Part shown: in pieces, positions 1 through 8,735 of the stretch
Position numbering within the stretch: position 1 is the stretch's first letter
How the letters are laid out: each line of letters begins with the position of its first letter
Assembly (NCBI RefSeq): GCF_008710285.1
Contig: NZ_VYQF01000003.1
Location: 248,001-312,000 of the forward strand
Reading direction: 5' to 3'
DNA length: 64,000 nucleotides
Source: Ginsengibacter hankyongi
GTDB lineage: Bacteria > Bacteroidota > Bacteroidia > Chitinophagales > Chitinophagaceae
Notes under the pieces: generated by a model
Databases searched by the model: none
Seen by the model: the letters and a program-made list of their open reading frames with translations, nothing else
Told to the model about the DNA's origin: nothing
Translations under genes and position numbers: made by a program

Positions 1-163
1 GCTGGCTTATATGGGCGAATAAGTAACTAATCATATCGATGTGCTCATAACCGTTAGTTGCGCTGTCCTTAGTTTCCGCCACGGCGGCCAAGTGTAACTA
101 AGGACTTACAAACATTAAATTGATGGTGAGCTTGCGAAAGAGTGGAACACCCGCGGAGGCTGA
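1..163. repeat. Dispersed hairpin repeat, copy 1
   Basis: About 163 bp that recur at 5175-5338 (almost full length) and at 4001-4119 (right part only); a shorter echo lies at 336-385. The core is a perfect 10-bp inverted repeat, GTCCTTAGTT at 65-74 and AACTAAGGAC at 96-105, with a GC-rich CCGCCACGGCGG in the loop. The right end carries GAGCTTGCGAAAGAGTGG and CACGGAGGC. No credible gene is present. Bases 386-866 hold nothing I can identify. Confidence 0.8.
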
Positions 164-335
164 GTATTGCAGACTTGCCTCCGACTGTACATTGCAAACT
201 GCGTGTTTAGACCAACGGCGCAGGTTGCTGCAATACTTCCATAAATTGTATTCTGATAAATATAACGTAAAGCAAATCTTTTATCGTTATACAAAGATAT
301 GAGACCAGACCTTGGCGGCTCGGCGGCTCTTACGA

Positions 336-385
336 GAGGTTGATGTGAACTTGCGAAAGAGTGGAACACCCACGGAGGCTCAAGT
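336..385. repeat. Partial copy of the dispersed hairpin repeat
   Basis: The stretch AACTTGCGAAAGAGTGG followed by CACCCACGGAGGCTC repeats the right end of the 1-163 element without its hairpin. It looks like a decayed or partial second copy. Confidence 0.6.
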
Positions 386-866
386 GACAAGGCCTGGAAG
401 AAAGAAATATTGATTTTTTTTTGTAAATATGACAAATTTTTATTCATTTTACATACGATTTATTACATACAATTCAACTCCTTCCAAACTATTACCTCCT
501 GCTACCAATGGTTAATTTTATTTAGTTTATTATCCCAAATGTAATTTTCAATATTCGTTATTGAAACCATTTATTATCCATTACCGGAGGTTATACCTTA
601 CTTTGATAACTCTGCCTCTCACCACTTTCTCTGAATACCACAGGGTTACTTCATGATGCCATAAAAAAACCAATCATTGATGTGTTAAGTTAATGTCATA
701 ATCCAGATATTCTTTCAAATAACCATTTTTTTGAATACAGGGTTTAGCAACAAAAAAGACCATTTGTGGCTTTCAGAAACAATAAGGATTATATATCTAT
801 TTTATTCTATGCATGAACCAGTATAGAATCTAACTTTTCAAATAATAATTTTATAAAACCAACAAC

Positions 867-3800
867 ATGGCACGAATTAAACTTTTCGGTGAAGAAAGAA
901 AACAATTTTTGTTTTTGATGATGATGTTTGTTATATCAAACATGTCTATATTTTCAGTAAAAGCTCAGTTTCCTCCCGCAGGTTCCTGCATATCCACTGA
1001 TTTCCAGTTGGTAGCCGCAACTCTTACGGGTGGAGATGCCTGTAATACTTGTACGCCAGGAACTGAAATAACGAGAACGTTAACGTTATCAATCCAAAAT
1101 AATACGCTCCTCCCACGAACCTCGTTTGCTTTCTGGGGTACACTGCAGATATTTGACGGGACTACGAATACCCTAAAATCTTCAACACCTATAAAAGGTT
1201 GCAATGGCCCTATTAGTCCTCTGCCAAGAACAAGTTTATCTTTTGGTAATATTACCTATACCTGTGGTGATAATTTGCAGATCACTAATTTATATTTAGC
1301 GTGGTCAAATAGTACCTGTCCCCTGGATTCTTCGCTGATTGCTCCTCAATGCGGGACCTTACCTTCCATAGTAATTAACTCTGGTGTGAACGGCAGCTTT
1401 GTAGTCACGAATGTAAAATGCTTTGGAGCCCATACAGGTGCAATAGACCTTTCGCCAACCGGGGGAACTGGCCCTTATTCCTACTCATGGGTTGGGAGCA
1501 ATGGCGGAGTTGTTCCATCCGGCCAATCTACTAACCAGGATCTTACCGGTTTGGTAGCCGGCACATATACAGTAACAATAACTGATTCAAAAAATTGTAC
1601 TATTACTAAGGACACTACTGTTACCCAACCTGCATCTGCAATAGCAGTCGTATTGACTTCGCAGAAAAATACCTGTTTTGGTGAATCTACCGGTGCTATC
1701 AATATAACAGCATCCGGGGGAACCCCACCTTATACCTATAGTTGGTGGTCTTCTCCATTAGTCCTTCTGGTTGATCCAGATGCGGAAGATCAAACCGGTT
1801 TGGCGGCAGGAACATATAATGTAAGAGTTACAGATGCCAATGGTTGTTCCACTGCACCTTTATCAGTTACGATCACACAACCTGCTACTGCATTGAGTTC
1901 TTCCATAACAGCACAGACCATGGCGTGTTATGGTAGCAGTACAGGAAGTGTAACTGTAGCAGGGTCCGGCGGCGCTTCTCCTTATTCTTATAGCATTGAT
2001 GGAACCAACTTTGGTTCTAGTGGCACCTTCAGCGGACTTGCTGCAGGCGACTATACCATTACGGTAAAAGATGCTAATGGCTGTACCACAACACAGGCGG
2101 TAACGATCACACAACCAACTGCTGCCTTAAGTGCTTCTATAACTGAACAAACCAATATTTGCTTTGGCGAAGGAACAGGAAGTGTAACCGTGGCAGGTGC
2201 CGGAGGTACAGCTCCTTATACTTACAGTATAGATGGAACTCACTTTGGTTCAAGTAGCATGTTCGGTAAGCTTGCTGCTGGCGACTATACCATTACGGTA
2301 AAAGATGCTAACGGTTGTACTACAACCCAGGATGTTACCATTACACAATCCGCTGCACCCAGTGCTTCCATAACTGCTCAAACCAATGTGGCCTGCTTCG
2401 GAGACAAAACAGGAAGTGTAACCTTAGCAGGTTCGGGTGGTACTGCTCCTTATACTTATACCATTGATGGAACCAGCTTTAATCCAAGTGGCATCTTTAG
2501 CGGACTTGCTGCAGGCTTCTATAAGACTGCGGTAAAGGATGCTAACGGCTGTACCACGACCCAGGCAGTAACTATTACCCAACCCGCAGCTGCATTGAGT
2601 GCCTCTATAACAGCACAAACCAATGTGGATTGCTTTGGCAACAGTACAGGAAGTGTAACTGTAGCAGGGTACGGTGGGACCTCCCCTTATACTTATAGCA
2701 TAGATGGCACCAACTTTGGTTCAAGTGGTTCCTTCAGCGGTCTTGCTGCGGGCAACTATACCATTACGGTAGCAGATGCGAACGGTTGTACCACAACCCA
2801 GAACGTTACCATTACACAAGCTGCTGCTGCATTGAGTGCATCTATAACTGCACAAACCAATGTAGATTGCAATGCTGATAATACTGGGAGTGTAACCGTA
2901 GCAGGTTCCGGCGGTACTTCTCCTTATTCTTATAGCCTTGATGCAACCAACTTTGGCTCAAGTGGTACTTTCAGTGGTCTTACAGCTGGCAGCTACACCA
3001 TTACTGTGAGAGATGCCAATAGTTGTACCACAACCCAAGCGGTAACTATTCTTTCACCAGTATTCTGCGGTGGACATTTTTTCCATACTGGAACTACGTG
3101 TTCAAAATTTGAATCCGGTACAACTCAACTTGAAATGGTTTGTGTAAAAATCAGTAAAGGAAGAATTTCAAATGCTACACCTGGCGTCTTCTTCTATTAT
3201 ACTTATTTAACTTCTCCGGGTGGTACTTTCACGGTTGATATCATACAGTCTGCTACATGCGGTAGTAAATTGTTTTCCGTACAGAAAGATCAGGTAAATG
3301 CGTGGACTTTCTCAGGATGTACAAAAATTGCAACAGGTTCTTCAGTAACTGGCAATCCTTCAACAGGAAGAATTACCATAAGTGGTGTTCCTGCAGGTAC
3401 GCAAATTGTTCTATCAGTGAAGTACGATGTTAAGTCAATAATTAACGGCACACTTTCTTCAGATCCATGCAATTATTCTTTTGTATCGAAGATTGGCGGT
3501 GTTATCCAGGCTAACAGTGGTGGGTCCCTGAAGGTAGGTAGCAATTGCACCTCAACAACAGCTCCAATTACAATTAACGCGCCATCAGACAAGCAAATTA
3601 GTCCTGTGGATCATTTAAGTGTTTCCGCATATCCAAATCCGTTTACTGATAAAGTTACTTTCTCAATTACATCCCCGGTTTCAGGTAAGGCATCCCTGGA
3701 CATTTACGACATCCTGGGCCAAAAACTTCATAACGTTTACCAGGGATATTTATTTGCAGGAAGAGGACAGGTGATAGAGTATGCAATACCTTCTTCAATC

Positions 3801-3875
3801 TATAAGAGTACTTTGATCTATACTTTGAAGGTAGGTGACCAGCAGGTGAATGGTAAATTGATACAAATAAAATAA
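867..3875 (+). CDS. SprB-repeat surface adhesin with T9SS type A sorting domain
   Basis: 1002 aa, predicted to be exported by Sec and then moved to the cell surface by the type IX secretion system. Residues 1-34 are a signal peptide. Residues ~35-175 are a cysteine-containing beta-rich region. Residues ~180-731 hold seven SprB-type repeats of about 78 residues with recurring CFG..TGSVTVAG, SIDGTNFGSSG and DANGCTTTQ motifs. A Cys-rich domain follows (~735-905), and the last ~90 residues are a sorting domain with the motif YPNPF. SprB-family proteins are adhesins used in gliding or attachment; the exact ligand is unknown. The gene is monocistronic, with a clear terminator behind it and a hairpin repeat on each side. 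The nearly identical repeats 3-7 suggest recent duplication. Confidence 0.88.
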   Translation: MARIKLFGEERKQFLFLMMMFVISNMSIFSVKAQFPPAGSCISTDFQLVAATLTGGDACNTCTPGTEITRTLTLSIQNNTLLPRTSFAFWGTLQIFDGTTNTLKSSTPIKGCNGPISPLPRTSLSFGNITYTCGDNLQITNLYLAWSNSTCPLDSSLIAPQCGTLPSIVINSGVNGSFVVTNVKCFGAHTGAIDLSPTGGTGPYSYSWVGSNGGVVPSGQSTNQDLTGLVAGTYTVTITDSKNCTITKDTTVTQPASAIAVVLTSQKNTCFGESTGAINITASGGTPPYTYSWWSSPLVLLVDPDAEDQTGLAAGTYNVRVTDANGCSTAPLSVTITQPATALSSSITAQTMACYGSSTGSVTVAGSGGASPYSYSIDGTNFGSSGTFSGLAAGDYTITVKDANGCTTTQAVTITQPTAALSASITEQTNICFGEGTGSVTVAGAGGTAPYTYSIDGTHFGSSSMFGKLAAGDYTITVKDANGCTTTQDVTITQSAAPSASITAQTNVACFGDKTGSVTLAGSGGTAPYTYTIDGTSFNPSGIFSGLAAGFYKTAVKDANGCTTTQAVTITQPAAALSASITAQTNVDCFGNSTGSVTVAGYGGTSPYTYSIDGTNFGSSGSFSGLAAGNYTITVADANGCTTTQNVTITQAAAALSASITAQTNVDCNADNTGSVTVAGSGGTSPYSYSLDATNFGSSGTFSGLTAGSYTITVRDANSCTTTQAVTILSPVFCGGHFFHTGTTCSKFESGTTQLEMVCVKISKGRISNATPGVFFYYTYLTSPGGTFTVDIIQSATCGSKLFSVQKDQVNAWTFSGCTKIATGSSVTGNPSTGRITISGVPAGTQIVLSVKYDVKSIINGTLSSDPCNYSFVSKIGGVIQANSGGSLKVGSNCTSTTAPITINAPSDKQISPVDHLSVSAYPNPFTDKVTFSITSPVSGKASLDIYDILGQKLHNVYQGYLFAGRGQVIEYAIPSSIYKSTLIYTLKVGDQQVNGKLIQIK

Positions 3876-3896
3876 ATTATTAACTTCTAAGAAGAA

Positions 3897-3927
3897 AAGG
3901 CTGCTCAATCGTGCAGCCTTTTTATTT
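3897..3927 (+). terminator. Rho-independent terminator of the SprB-like gene
   Basis: Perfect 8-bp stem AAGGCTGC (3897-3904) and GCAGCCTT (3913-3920) with an 8-nt loop, followed by TTTATTT. It begins 21 bp after the stop codon. Confidence 0.85.
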
Positions 3928-4000
3928 ACATGTCATTCAAAAAGTTTATAACATAGCGTAGACCGTTAGTAACTCTTATACCACCTGCTACACTTAGTGT

Positions 4001-4119
4001 ACTCGTAACCGTTAGTTGCGCTGCCTTAGTTTCCGCCACGGCGGCCAAGTGTAACTAAGGACGTACAAACATTAAATTGGTGTGAGCTTGCGAAAGAGTG
4101 GAACATCCACGGAGGTTGA
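4001..4119. repeat. Dispersed hairpin repeat, copy 2 (right part)
   Basis: Matches the right two thirds of the element at 1-163: CGTAACCGTTAGTTGCGCTG, then the inverted repeat CCTTAGTT / AACTAAGG around CCGCCACGGCGG, then GCTTGCGAAAGAGTGG. The left third seen in copies 1 and 3 is replaced by unrelated sequence. Confidence 0.75.
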
Positions 4120-4173
4120 ATATTTACTTGTTATAAGTGGTTGCCCTTATTTGATTCCATCCAGAACCGGCCA

Positions 4174-4818
4174 TTAATCTGATCCTTCATTTTTCCCTTT
4201 TATTTTTTCTGCTATACTTATCAGATTCCAAAATACTGTTGGATCATAACCTACAACAAATGCAAGCATGCTTACGACCCCTGCAGCCTGTAAATAGGTC
4301 TGTGCGGTAGGGGCAGTAAAGGCATTGGAACTGGTAACAAAAACACCGGCAAGAAAAGCAAAAAAGACAACGATGCCCCGCATCATCGAGCTAAAAGGAG
4401 TTTCGCTCATATACAGGTGAGAGCTGGTTTTGGGAGTATTGTCCTGCTTATCAAGACCCAATGCTCTTTCAGCCCTGGAAATAACGAGCAGGCTGGTGCA
4501 ACCTCCCGAGAACGCAGATACCAGGCAGAGTAAGGCAATATTTGTAGGCGTGTAGGTAAGTATCGTCATTAAGAAATCGGTGAGGTTAAAGTGAGTCGTG
4601 AGTGCAGTTCTGTAAGGTCCGGAGTTGATGAGCATGCCGAGACTAAAAAGCACGAGCCAGACGATAACCGCGCCAGTGCCAAGCATGGCTATCACCAGGT
4701 GGTTGTGGCGGTGCCTTTGTTTTTTAATATGGGCAATCGGTTTGTCTTTGACTGCAGTTGTAATAGGGCCGCCGTTGCTGGCCGGCAAGGTCATAGCTTC
4801 TGTTTTTAAGTCTTCCAT
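4174..4818 (-). CDS. Four-segment inner-membrane protein, unknown function
   Basis: 214 aa from the ATG at 4818; a longer reading back to 4944 is possible but adds a basic, non-conserved-looking stretch. A cytosolic N-terminus with a basic/His cluster (KKQRHRHNH) is followed by four hydrophobic segments, roughly residues 48-70, 88-110, 145-165 and 175-195. I do not recognise the family. It stands alone, convergent with the upstream adhesin and flanked by two copies of the hairpin repeat. Being real is supported by the length of the frame and a sensible membrane topology; function is not inferred. Confidence 0.65.
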   Translation of the reverse strand: MEDLKTEAMTLPASNGGPITTAVKDKPIAHIKKQRHRHNHLVIAMLGTGAVIVWLVLFSLGMLINSGPYRTALTTHFNLTDFLMTILTYTPTNIALLCLVSAFSGGCTSLLVISRAERALGLDKQDNTPKTSSHLYMSETPFSSMMRGIVVFFAFLAGVFVTSSNAFTAPTAQTYLQAAGVVSMLAFVVGYDPTVFWNLISIAEKIKGKNEGSD

Positions 4819-5174
4819 ATAATTCGGTTTTTTTTCTATTTGTTGGAAGAAGGCCTGAAGAAGTAAGCGTGTAAATTTTGTTTTTGCAGTATTTATTTTC
4901 CCGGGTATGTACAAGCGCTTGATCCGTAAAGAAAAATAATACATTAAGTTACCAAATTGTACAGCTTTAAAAAAAAATATTCTTTACCCGGTCGGGTAAG
5001 TTTAATACAGCACCACCTTCAGGTAGTTTGCATACTCCCCCGGCACAGCGTATGCGGCAGGCCTACTACCATCTTTTATACAGCATTGAAAAGAACTATC
5101 TATTCTATTCATTCGTGATACATCCCACGGAGGCTGAGTTATTGCTTTTTCTTTAGCGGCAAAGTAAAATTTCA

Positions 5175-5338
5175 GGCTGGCTTATATGAACGAATAAGTA
5201 ACTAATCATAACGGTATGCTCATAACAGTTACTTGTGCTGTCCTTAGTTTCCGCCACGGCGGCCAAGTGTAACTAAGGACTTACAAACATTAAATTGATG
5301 GTGAGCTTGCGAAAGAGTGGAACACCCACGGAGGCCGA
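5175..5338. repeat. Dispersed hairpin repeat, copy 3
   Basis: Nearly the whole element of 1-163 (GGCTGGCTTATATG ... CACCCACGGAGGC), including the inverted repeat GTCCTTAGTT / AACTAAGGAC. The rest of the 4945-5674 gap holds no gene I can support. Confidence 0.8.
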
Positions 5339-5674
5339 AATGTGTTATAATAAATATTTCCGTGCTTATTAAATAAAAATATTAGAGATCACTTGCGAGT
5401 GACATAAATATTTTCTACTTTAGTTATCCTGATTGTTGCACTGCTACAGCTTCCCTCCTTATAATATAAAGAGTAATATTTAATTAGACTTTCCACAAGA
5501 TGCTGGATTTCATTAAAAAGTATTAAAAGCATAATGCCTAAAATCCTGTATAAGAGCAGGCAAAGAAAACAATCAATTATGAGTTTTCGAATTAATTCTG
5601 AAAAAATAACTTCATTCCTTATATAAGTTCGTTACCAGTTAATCTCTCATTAAATAAACTTTAAAATTATTATC

Positions 5675-6178
5675 ATGAAAGAAAAAATTATTTACAAAGC
5701 ATTCCTCAAAACTATTTTTGTTGTAACATTATTTACAATCTTTTTTAGTTGCAAAAAAGATGCAATTCCACCGGGCGATTCTGCTTATGATTTAAATGTT
5801 GTTCTTCGGGGAGATGGTAAAACATTTCCTCACGGTTCCGGCTACATAGAATTTCGCCAGGACCCTGACACTGCCAGGATTGTTGATTTAAATACCTGGG
5901 TTCGTAATCTTGAACCTAACCATTCTTACTTGTTGCAACGAGCCGTAAATCCTGTTACAGATCCAGGCTGCTCAAGCACTGCATGGCTTACGCTAGGTTT
6001 GGGTCTAACACCACAGGATATCGAAACTGATGATCATGGCAATGGCCATGCTGATTTGTGGCGTGCGGTTACTTCTATTGCCCGCGGCACACAATTTCAC
6101 ATTCATTTTCAAATAGTGGATGGAGTAACGATGGCGACGGTATTAACCAGCGATTGTTATGATTATACAGTGCGGTAA
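5675..6178 (+). CDS. Small lipoprotein of unknown function
   Basis: 167 aa. The N-terminus is a lipoprotein signal: a hydrophobic segment followed by FFSCKK, so Cys26 would be lipidated after cleavage. The mature part is a compact, probably beta-sandwich domain, with GDGKTFPHGSGYIEF near residues 47-61, a conserved-looking HNHSY-type turn (EPNHSYLLQRAV), Cys pairs near positions 99 and 161 and a DDHGNGHADLW loop. The pattern resembles small secreted domains common in Bacteroidota, but I cannot assign a named family. It is flanked on both sides by non-coding DNA. Confidence 0.65.
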   Translation: MKEKIIYKAFLKTIFVVTLFTIFFSCKKDAIPPGDSAYDLNVVLRGDGKTFPHGSGYIEFRQDPDTARIVDLNTWVRNLEPNHSYLLQRAVNPVTDPGCSSTAWLTLGLGLTPQDIETDDHGNGHADLWRAVTSIARGTQFHIHFQIVDGVTMATVLTSDCYDYTVR

Positions 6179-6336
6179 CTTTCCCAGCGGGGTTTTCACA
6201 GCACAAACTTTAACAATAATATTGCTCCATGAAACCCTGATGCCCGCTTACACACTGAATTATGGTAAAGCTAATCCACAAATCTTTATACTGTTTGCGA
6301 AAGAACCTTTTCTAATTTGAAGAACCTTCCGGCAAC

Positions 6337-6400
6337 GGGGTTTCATTTCCGGGTATCCATAACTGTTAGCCTTATTGAGGAGCGGAAATGAAAACCCCGC
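6337..6400. repeat. Long intergenic hairpin
   Basis: CGGGGTTTCATTTCCG (6337-6352) pairs with bases 6384-6400, with a single one-base bulge and a 31-nt loop. A fragment of the same arm, AGCGGGGTTTTCA, also occurs at about 6186-6198. Its outer edge CCCCGCTG is shared with the REP elements at 6642 and 7233. Not followed by a T-run, so it is unlikely to be a simple terminator. Confidence 0.6.
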
Positions 6401-6641
6401 TGAGACGCTAGACAGGTGTGGCCCACAATCCATTTCGTTGAGTTGTTTATAGAAAGTAAAAGGCATAGGTAGTTAAAAGTACATATATAACGATTAAGGC
6501 TAAACGTCGTTAAAGTTATAACATAGCTCAAGTTGTTTTTAAAGTAATAGACCAAGCGAAATGCTTAACTCACGAAAAAAAGCATGCTGTTGCCGCTTGT
6601 TAACTCAATACTAATATCACTAATTAAAATGTAATATTAGA

Positions 6642-6671
6642 CCCCGCTGATGTTGGCGTCCCCGCCAACAT
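6642..6671 (+). repeat. REP-like palindrome, left of the RAYT gene
   Basis: CCCCGCTG followed by the hairpin ATGTTGGCG-TCCC-CGCCAACAT. It is the inverted copy of 7233-7262 (29 of 30 bases identical) and ends immediately beside the stop codon of the transposase. Confidence 0.85.
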
Positions 6672-7196
6672 TCAACACTCATTAAAATGGCTTAGCCAGG
6701 AAAAATTCTTTATCCCTGTTTCATAAAATCTTGCTGATGACCATTTATATTCTTCAGGCGAGGCTGCAAGGTTCCAATGTTGCTGACATGGATTAAAGTG
6801 AATGTAATTCAGTTTTTGCCGAAAAAATTTTTCTGTCCAGCATTCTTTCGCCATTGGCTCTCTTTCCCAAAACTGATAATCCCGGTCTGAGCTATTTACA
6901 AAATATTTCTGTAAATGAACGGCATCTTTTTTCTTTAAGTGCTTTTTAAATTCATGAGCAGTAAAGCTAAATAGCGCCCCCTGAACATCTTTTCGTTCGA
7001 AGCCATCCGAAATCTTCCAAAGCATATGGATATGATTCGGCATTATAACAAAAGCGTTTATAGTACATTTTTTATTCTGAACAAGCCATTCAAAAGAGCT
7101 GATGATGACATTTTTCAAAACATCATTTACTAACAGGTGCTCCCAGTTAAAAATAGTTCCGGTTAAAAATTCTGTATGATAAGTTTGAAGCACCAA
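6672..7196 (-). CDS. REP-associated tyrosine transposase (RAYT, Y1 family)
   Basis: 174 aa, the usual size for this single-domain family. RAYTs are HUH-type single-strand endonucleases related to the IS200/IS605 TnpA enzymes; they bind and process REP hairpins. The HUH motif is seen in MPNHIHML (about residues 52-59) and the catalytic tyrosine in LNYIHFNP (about residues 134-141). The gene lies between two inverted REP palindromes at 6642-6671 and 7233-7262, the standard arrangement for a RAYT and its own substrate. The domain appears complete, so it could be active. No target-site duplication was identified. Confidence 0.88.
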   Translation of the reverse strand: MVLQTYHTEFLTGTIFNWEHLLVNDVLKNVIISSFEWLVQNKKCTINAFVIMPNHIHMLWKISDGFERKDVQGALFSFTAHEFKKHLKKKDAVHLQKYFVNSSDRDYQFWEREPMAKECWTEKFFRQKLNYIHFNPCQQHWNLAASPEEYKWSSARFYETGIKNFSWLSHFNEC

Positions 7197-7232
7197 TAAA
7201 TATAAATATTATCTTTCTGCTATAAAAGAAAT

Positions 7233-7262
7233 ATGTTGGCGGGGACGCCAACATCAGCAGGG
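7233..7262 (-). repeat. REP-like palindrome, right of the RAYT gene
   Basis: ATGTTGGCG-GGGA-CGCCAACAT followed by CAGCAGGG, the inverse of the copy at 6642-6671 with one mismatch. It sits 37 bp upstream of the transposase start and 14 bp from the end of the next minus-strand gene. Confidence 0.85.
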
Positions 7263-7275
7263 ATAGCAATGAACG

Positions 7276-8616
7276 TCATTCATTTAATAGTTTATTGAAA
7301 ATCCCATCCAACTTTCCACTGCCTGGAGTTGCCGTGTTATATATTATATTCTTTGAAGAAAATATGACATACATCGGAATCGCTGAAATCTTTTGCCTAT
7401 TAGCCAATTCAAATTTTTCAGGCTGTAACAGCAAGTAACTTGAGGATTTCATTCCGGTTTCTTCACATTTTGCTTTCCATGCATTATCATCTTTGTCGAT
7501 TGAAAAAAACATAAAGCGAACTTTTTCATTCTTATACTTACCCATTAATTTTTTTATATAAGGAATTTCAGTAAGGCAAGGAACGCACCAGGAAGCCCAG
7601 AAATCTACGAAAACAATCTCATCTTTTTGAGGTTTGATCAGTGAGTCGAACCTGTAAAGTCTGCCATTAAAATCTTTGGTAAGGAATTTACTATTCGGTA
7701 GAGATTTTTCATGCATCGAATGCAAATAATTGAGCAAAAACTTGTTAGTTACTGTTGATCCAGTATCTGTTCCAACGTATTTCTGGCCTGGCGAACCAAG
7801 ATATCCGCTTGCGTCCACTATTCTTAAAAATTGCAGGTATTGGCGATTAATAGAGGAAATATTTTTGCTTTCTATCAACAATTCCGGCTCTAACTGCAGT
7901 GCGTCGGAGAGAGCCAAACGATACGGCGCCAGGTTTAACTGGTTATTTTCAGCAAATTCAGTATCGATTTCCGTTAAGTGAACTTTATAATAGGCATTAA
8001 TTTTTTGCTTATTAAATATTCTTTCATCCCACACAAGCCTGTCATTAATAGCATAAGATTTTATAACAGCCCTGGCCGCTTCCTTAAATTCAGTTGTTAA
8101 TTTATATTTCCCAACTTCTGATTCAAGAAATTTCAGCCTTTTATACTCCAAATCGCTGATAAAACGATCTCTATCCCCGAGAGTTGTTTTTGGTGGAAGA
8201 TGCTTTCGAAAAGGAAATTCATCCAGGTAATCTGTGGTAAGAATAAGTTTCTTAAAAAAATTACATTCGCCATTATTGGCTGAATCGGTTAAACATCGCA
8301 TACCTATTTTTCCCATTCTGTCAGTTATAAACTCATACCGGTTGCCTGGGCGCACAAAAAAAGGATAATCGTTCAGATGGTTAGCGCAATAAATCAATAA
8401 AGGATGATCAGAATATATGTTATTACTGCAATCCAGGGATTCAGAATCTTTTGGCTGTAACATACTCATCTCCGCTCTGTTGATTATATTATGTTTGTAG
8501 AAAATTATTTTTTGATCCGAAGCATTTGTGAAAATCACAAAATGAAAATTGTCGTTTTGTGCATTAACTATAGACTGTATAAGATAAAGTGCAGTGAATA
8601 GAATAATTTTCTTCAT
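7276..8616 (-). CDS. TlpA-like thiol oxidoreductase with long N-terminal region
   Basis: 446 aa with an N-terminal signal peptide (residues 1-19, ending VNA-Q), so the protein should act in the periplasm. Residues ~20-320 are an uncharacterised alpha-rich region typical of Bacteroidota TlpA fusions. The C-terminal ~125 residues form a thioredoxin fold with the active site DFWASWCVPC and the cis-proline region KISAIPMYVIF. Such proteins reduce disulfides or help cytochrome maturation; the substrate here is unknown. It is followed, in the same direction, by the RAYT locus and preceded by a second TlpA-like gene, suggesting a small paralogous pair. Confidence 0.82.
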   Translation of the reverse strand: MKKIILFTALYLIQSIVNAQNDNFHFVIFTNASDQKIIFYKHNIINRAEMSMLQPKDSESLDCSNNIYSDHPLLIYCANHLNDYPFFVRPGNRYEFITDRMGKIGMRCLTDSANNGECNFFKKLILTTDYLDEFPFRKHLPPKTTLGDRDRFISDLEYKRLKFLESEVGKYKLTTEFKEAARAVIKSYAINDRLVWDERIFNKQKINAYYKVHLTEIDTEFAENNQLNLAPYRLALSDALQLEPELLIESKNISSINRQYLQFLRIVDASGYLGSPGQKYVGTDTGSTVTNKFLLNYLHSMHEKSLPNSKFLTKDFNGRLYRFDSLIKPQKDEIVFVDFWASWCVPCLTEIPYIKKLMGKYKNEKVRFMFFSIDKDDNAWKAKCEETGMKSSSYLLLQPEKFELANRQKISAIPMYVIFSSKNIIYNTATPGSGKLDGIFNKLLNE

Positions 8617-8735
8617 AGCATTTTAAAATAAAATGAAAATATTCTTATAAAATATATTTTAATTCATTCAGGCTATAATTATCAGGTAGCCTATGCCCCT
8701 TGAAATACAGTGTAGGCGTCTCCGTTATTACTGCT

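Noticed and set aside
115-447. A 110-aa minus-strand frame at the window start
   Set aside because: It runs through two copies of the non-coding repeat and translates their hairpins; no domain is seen.
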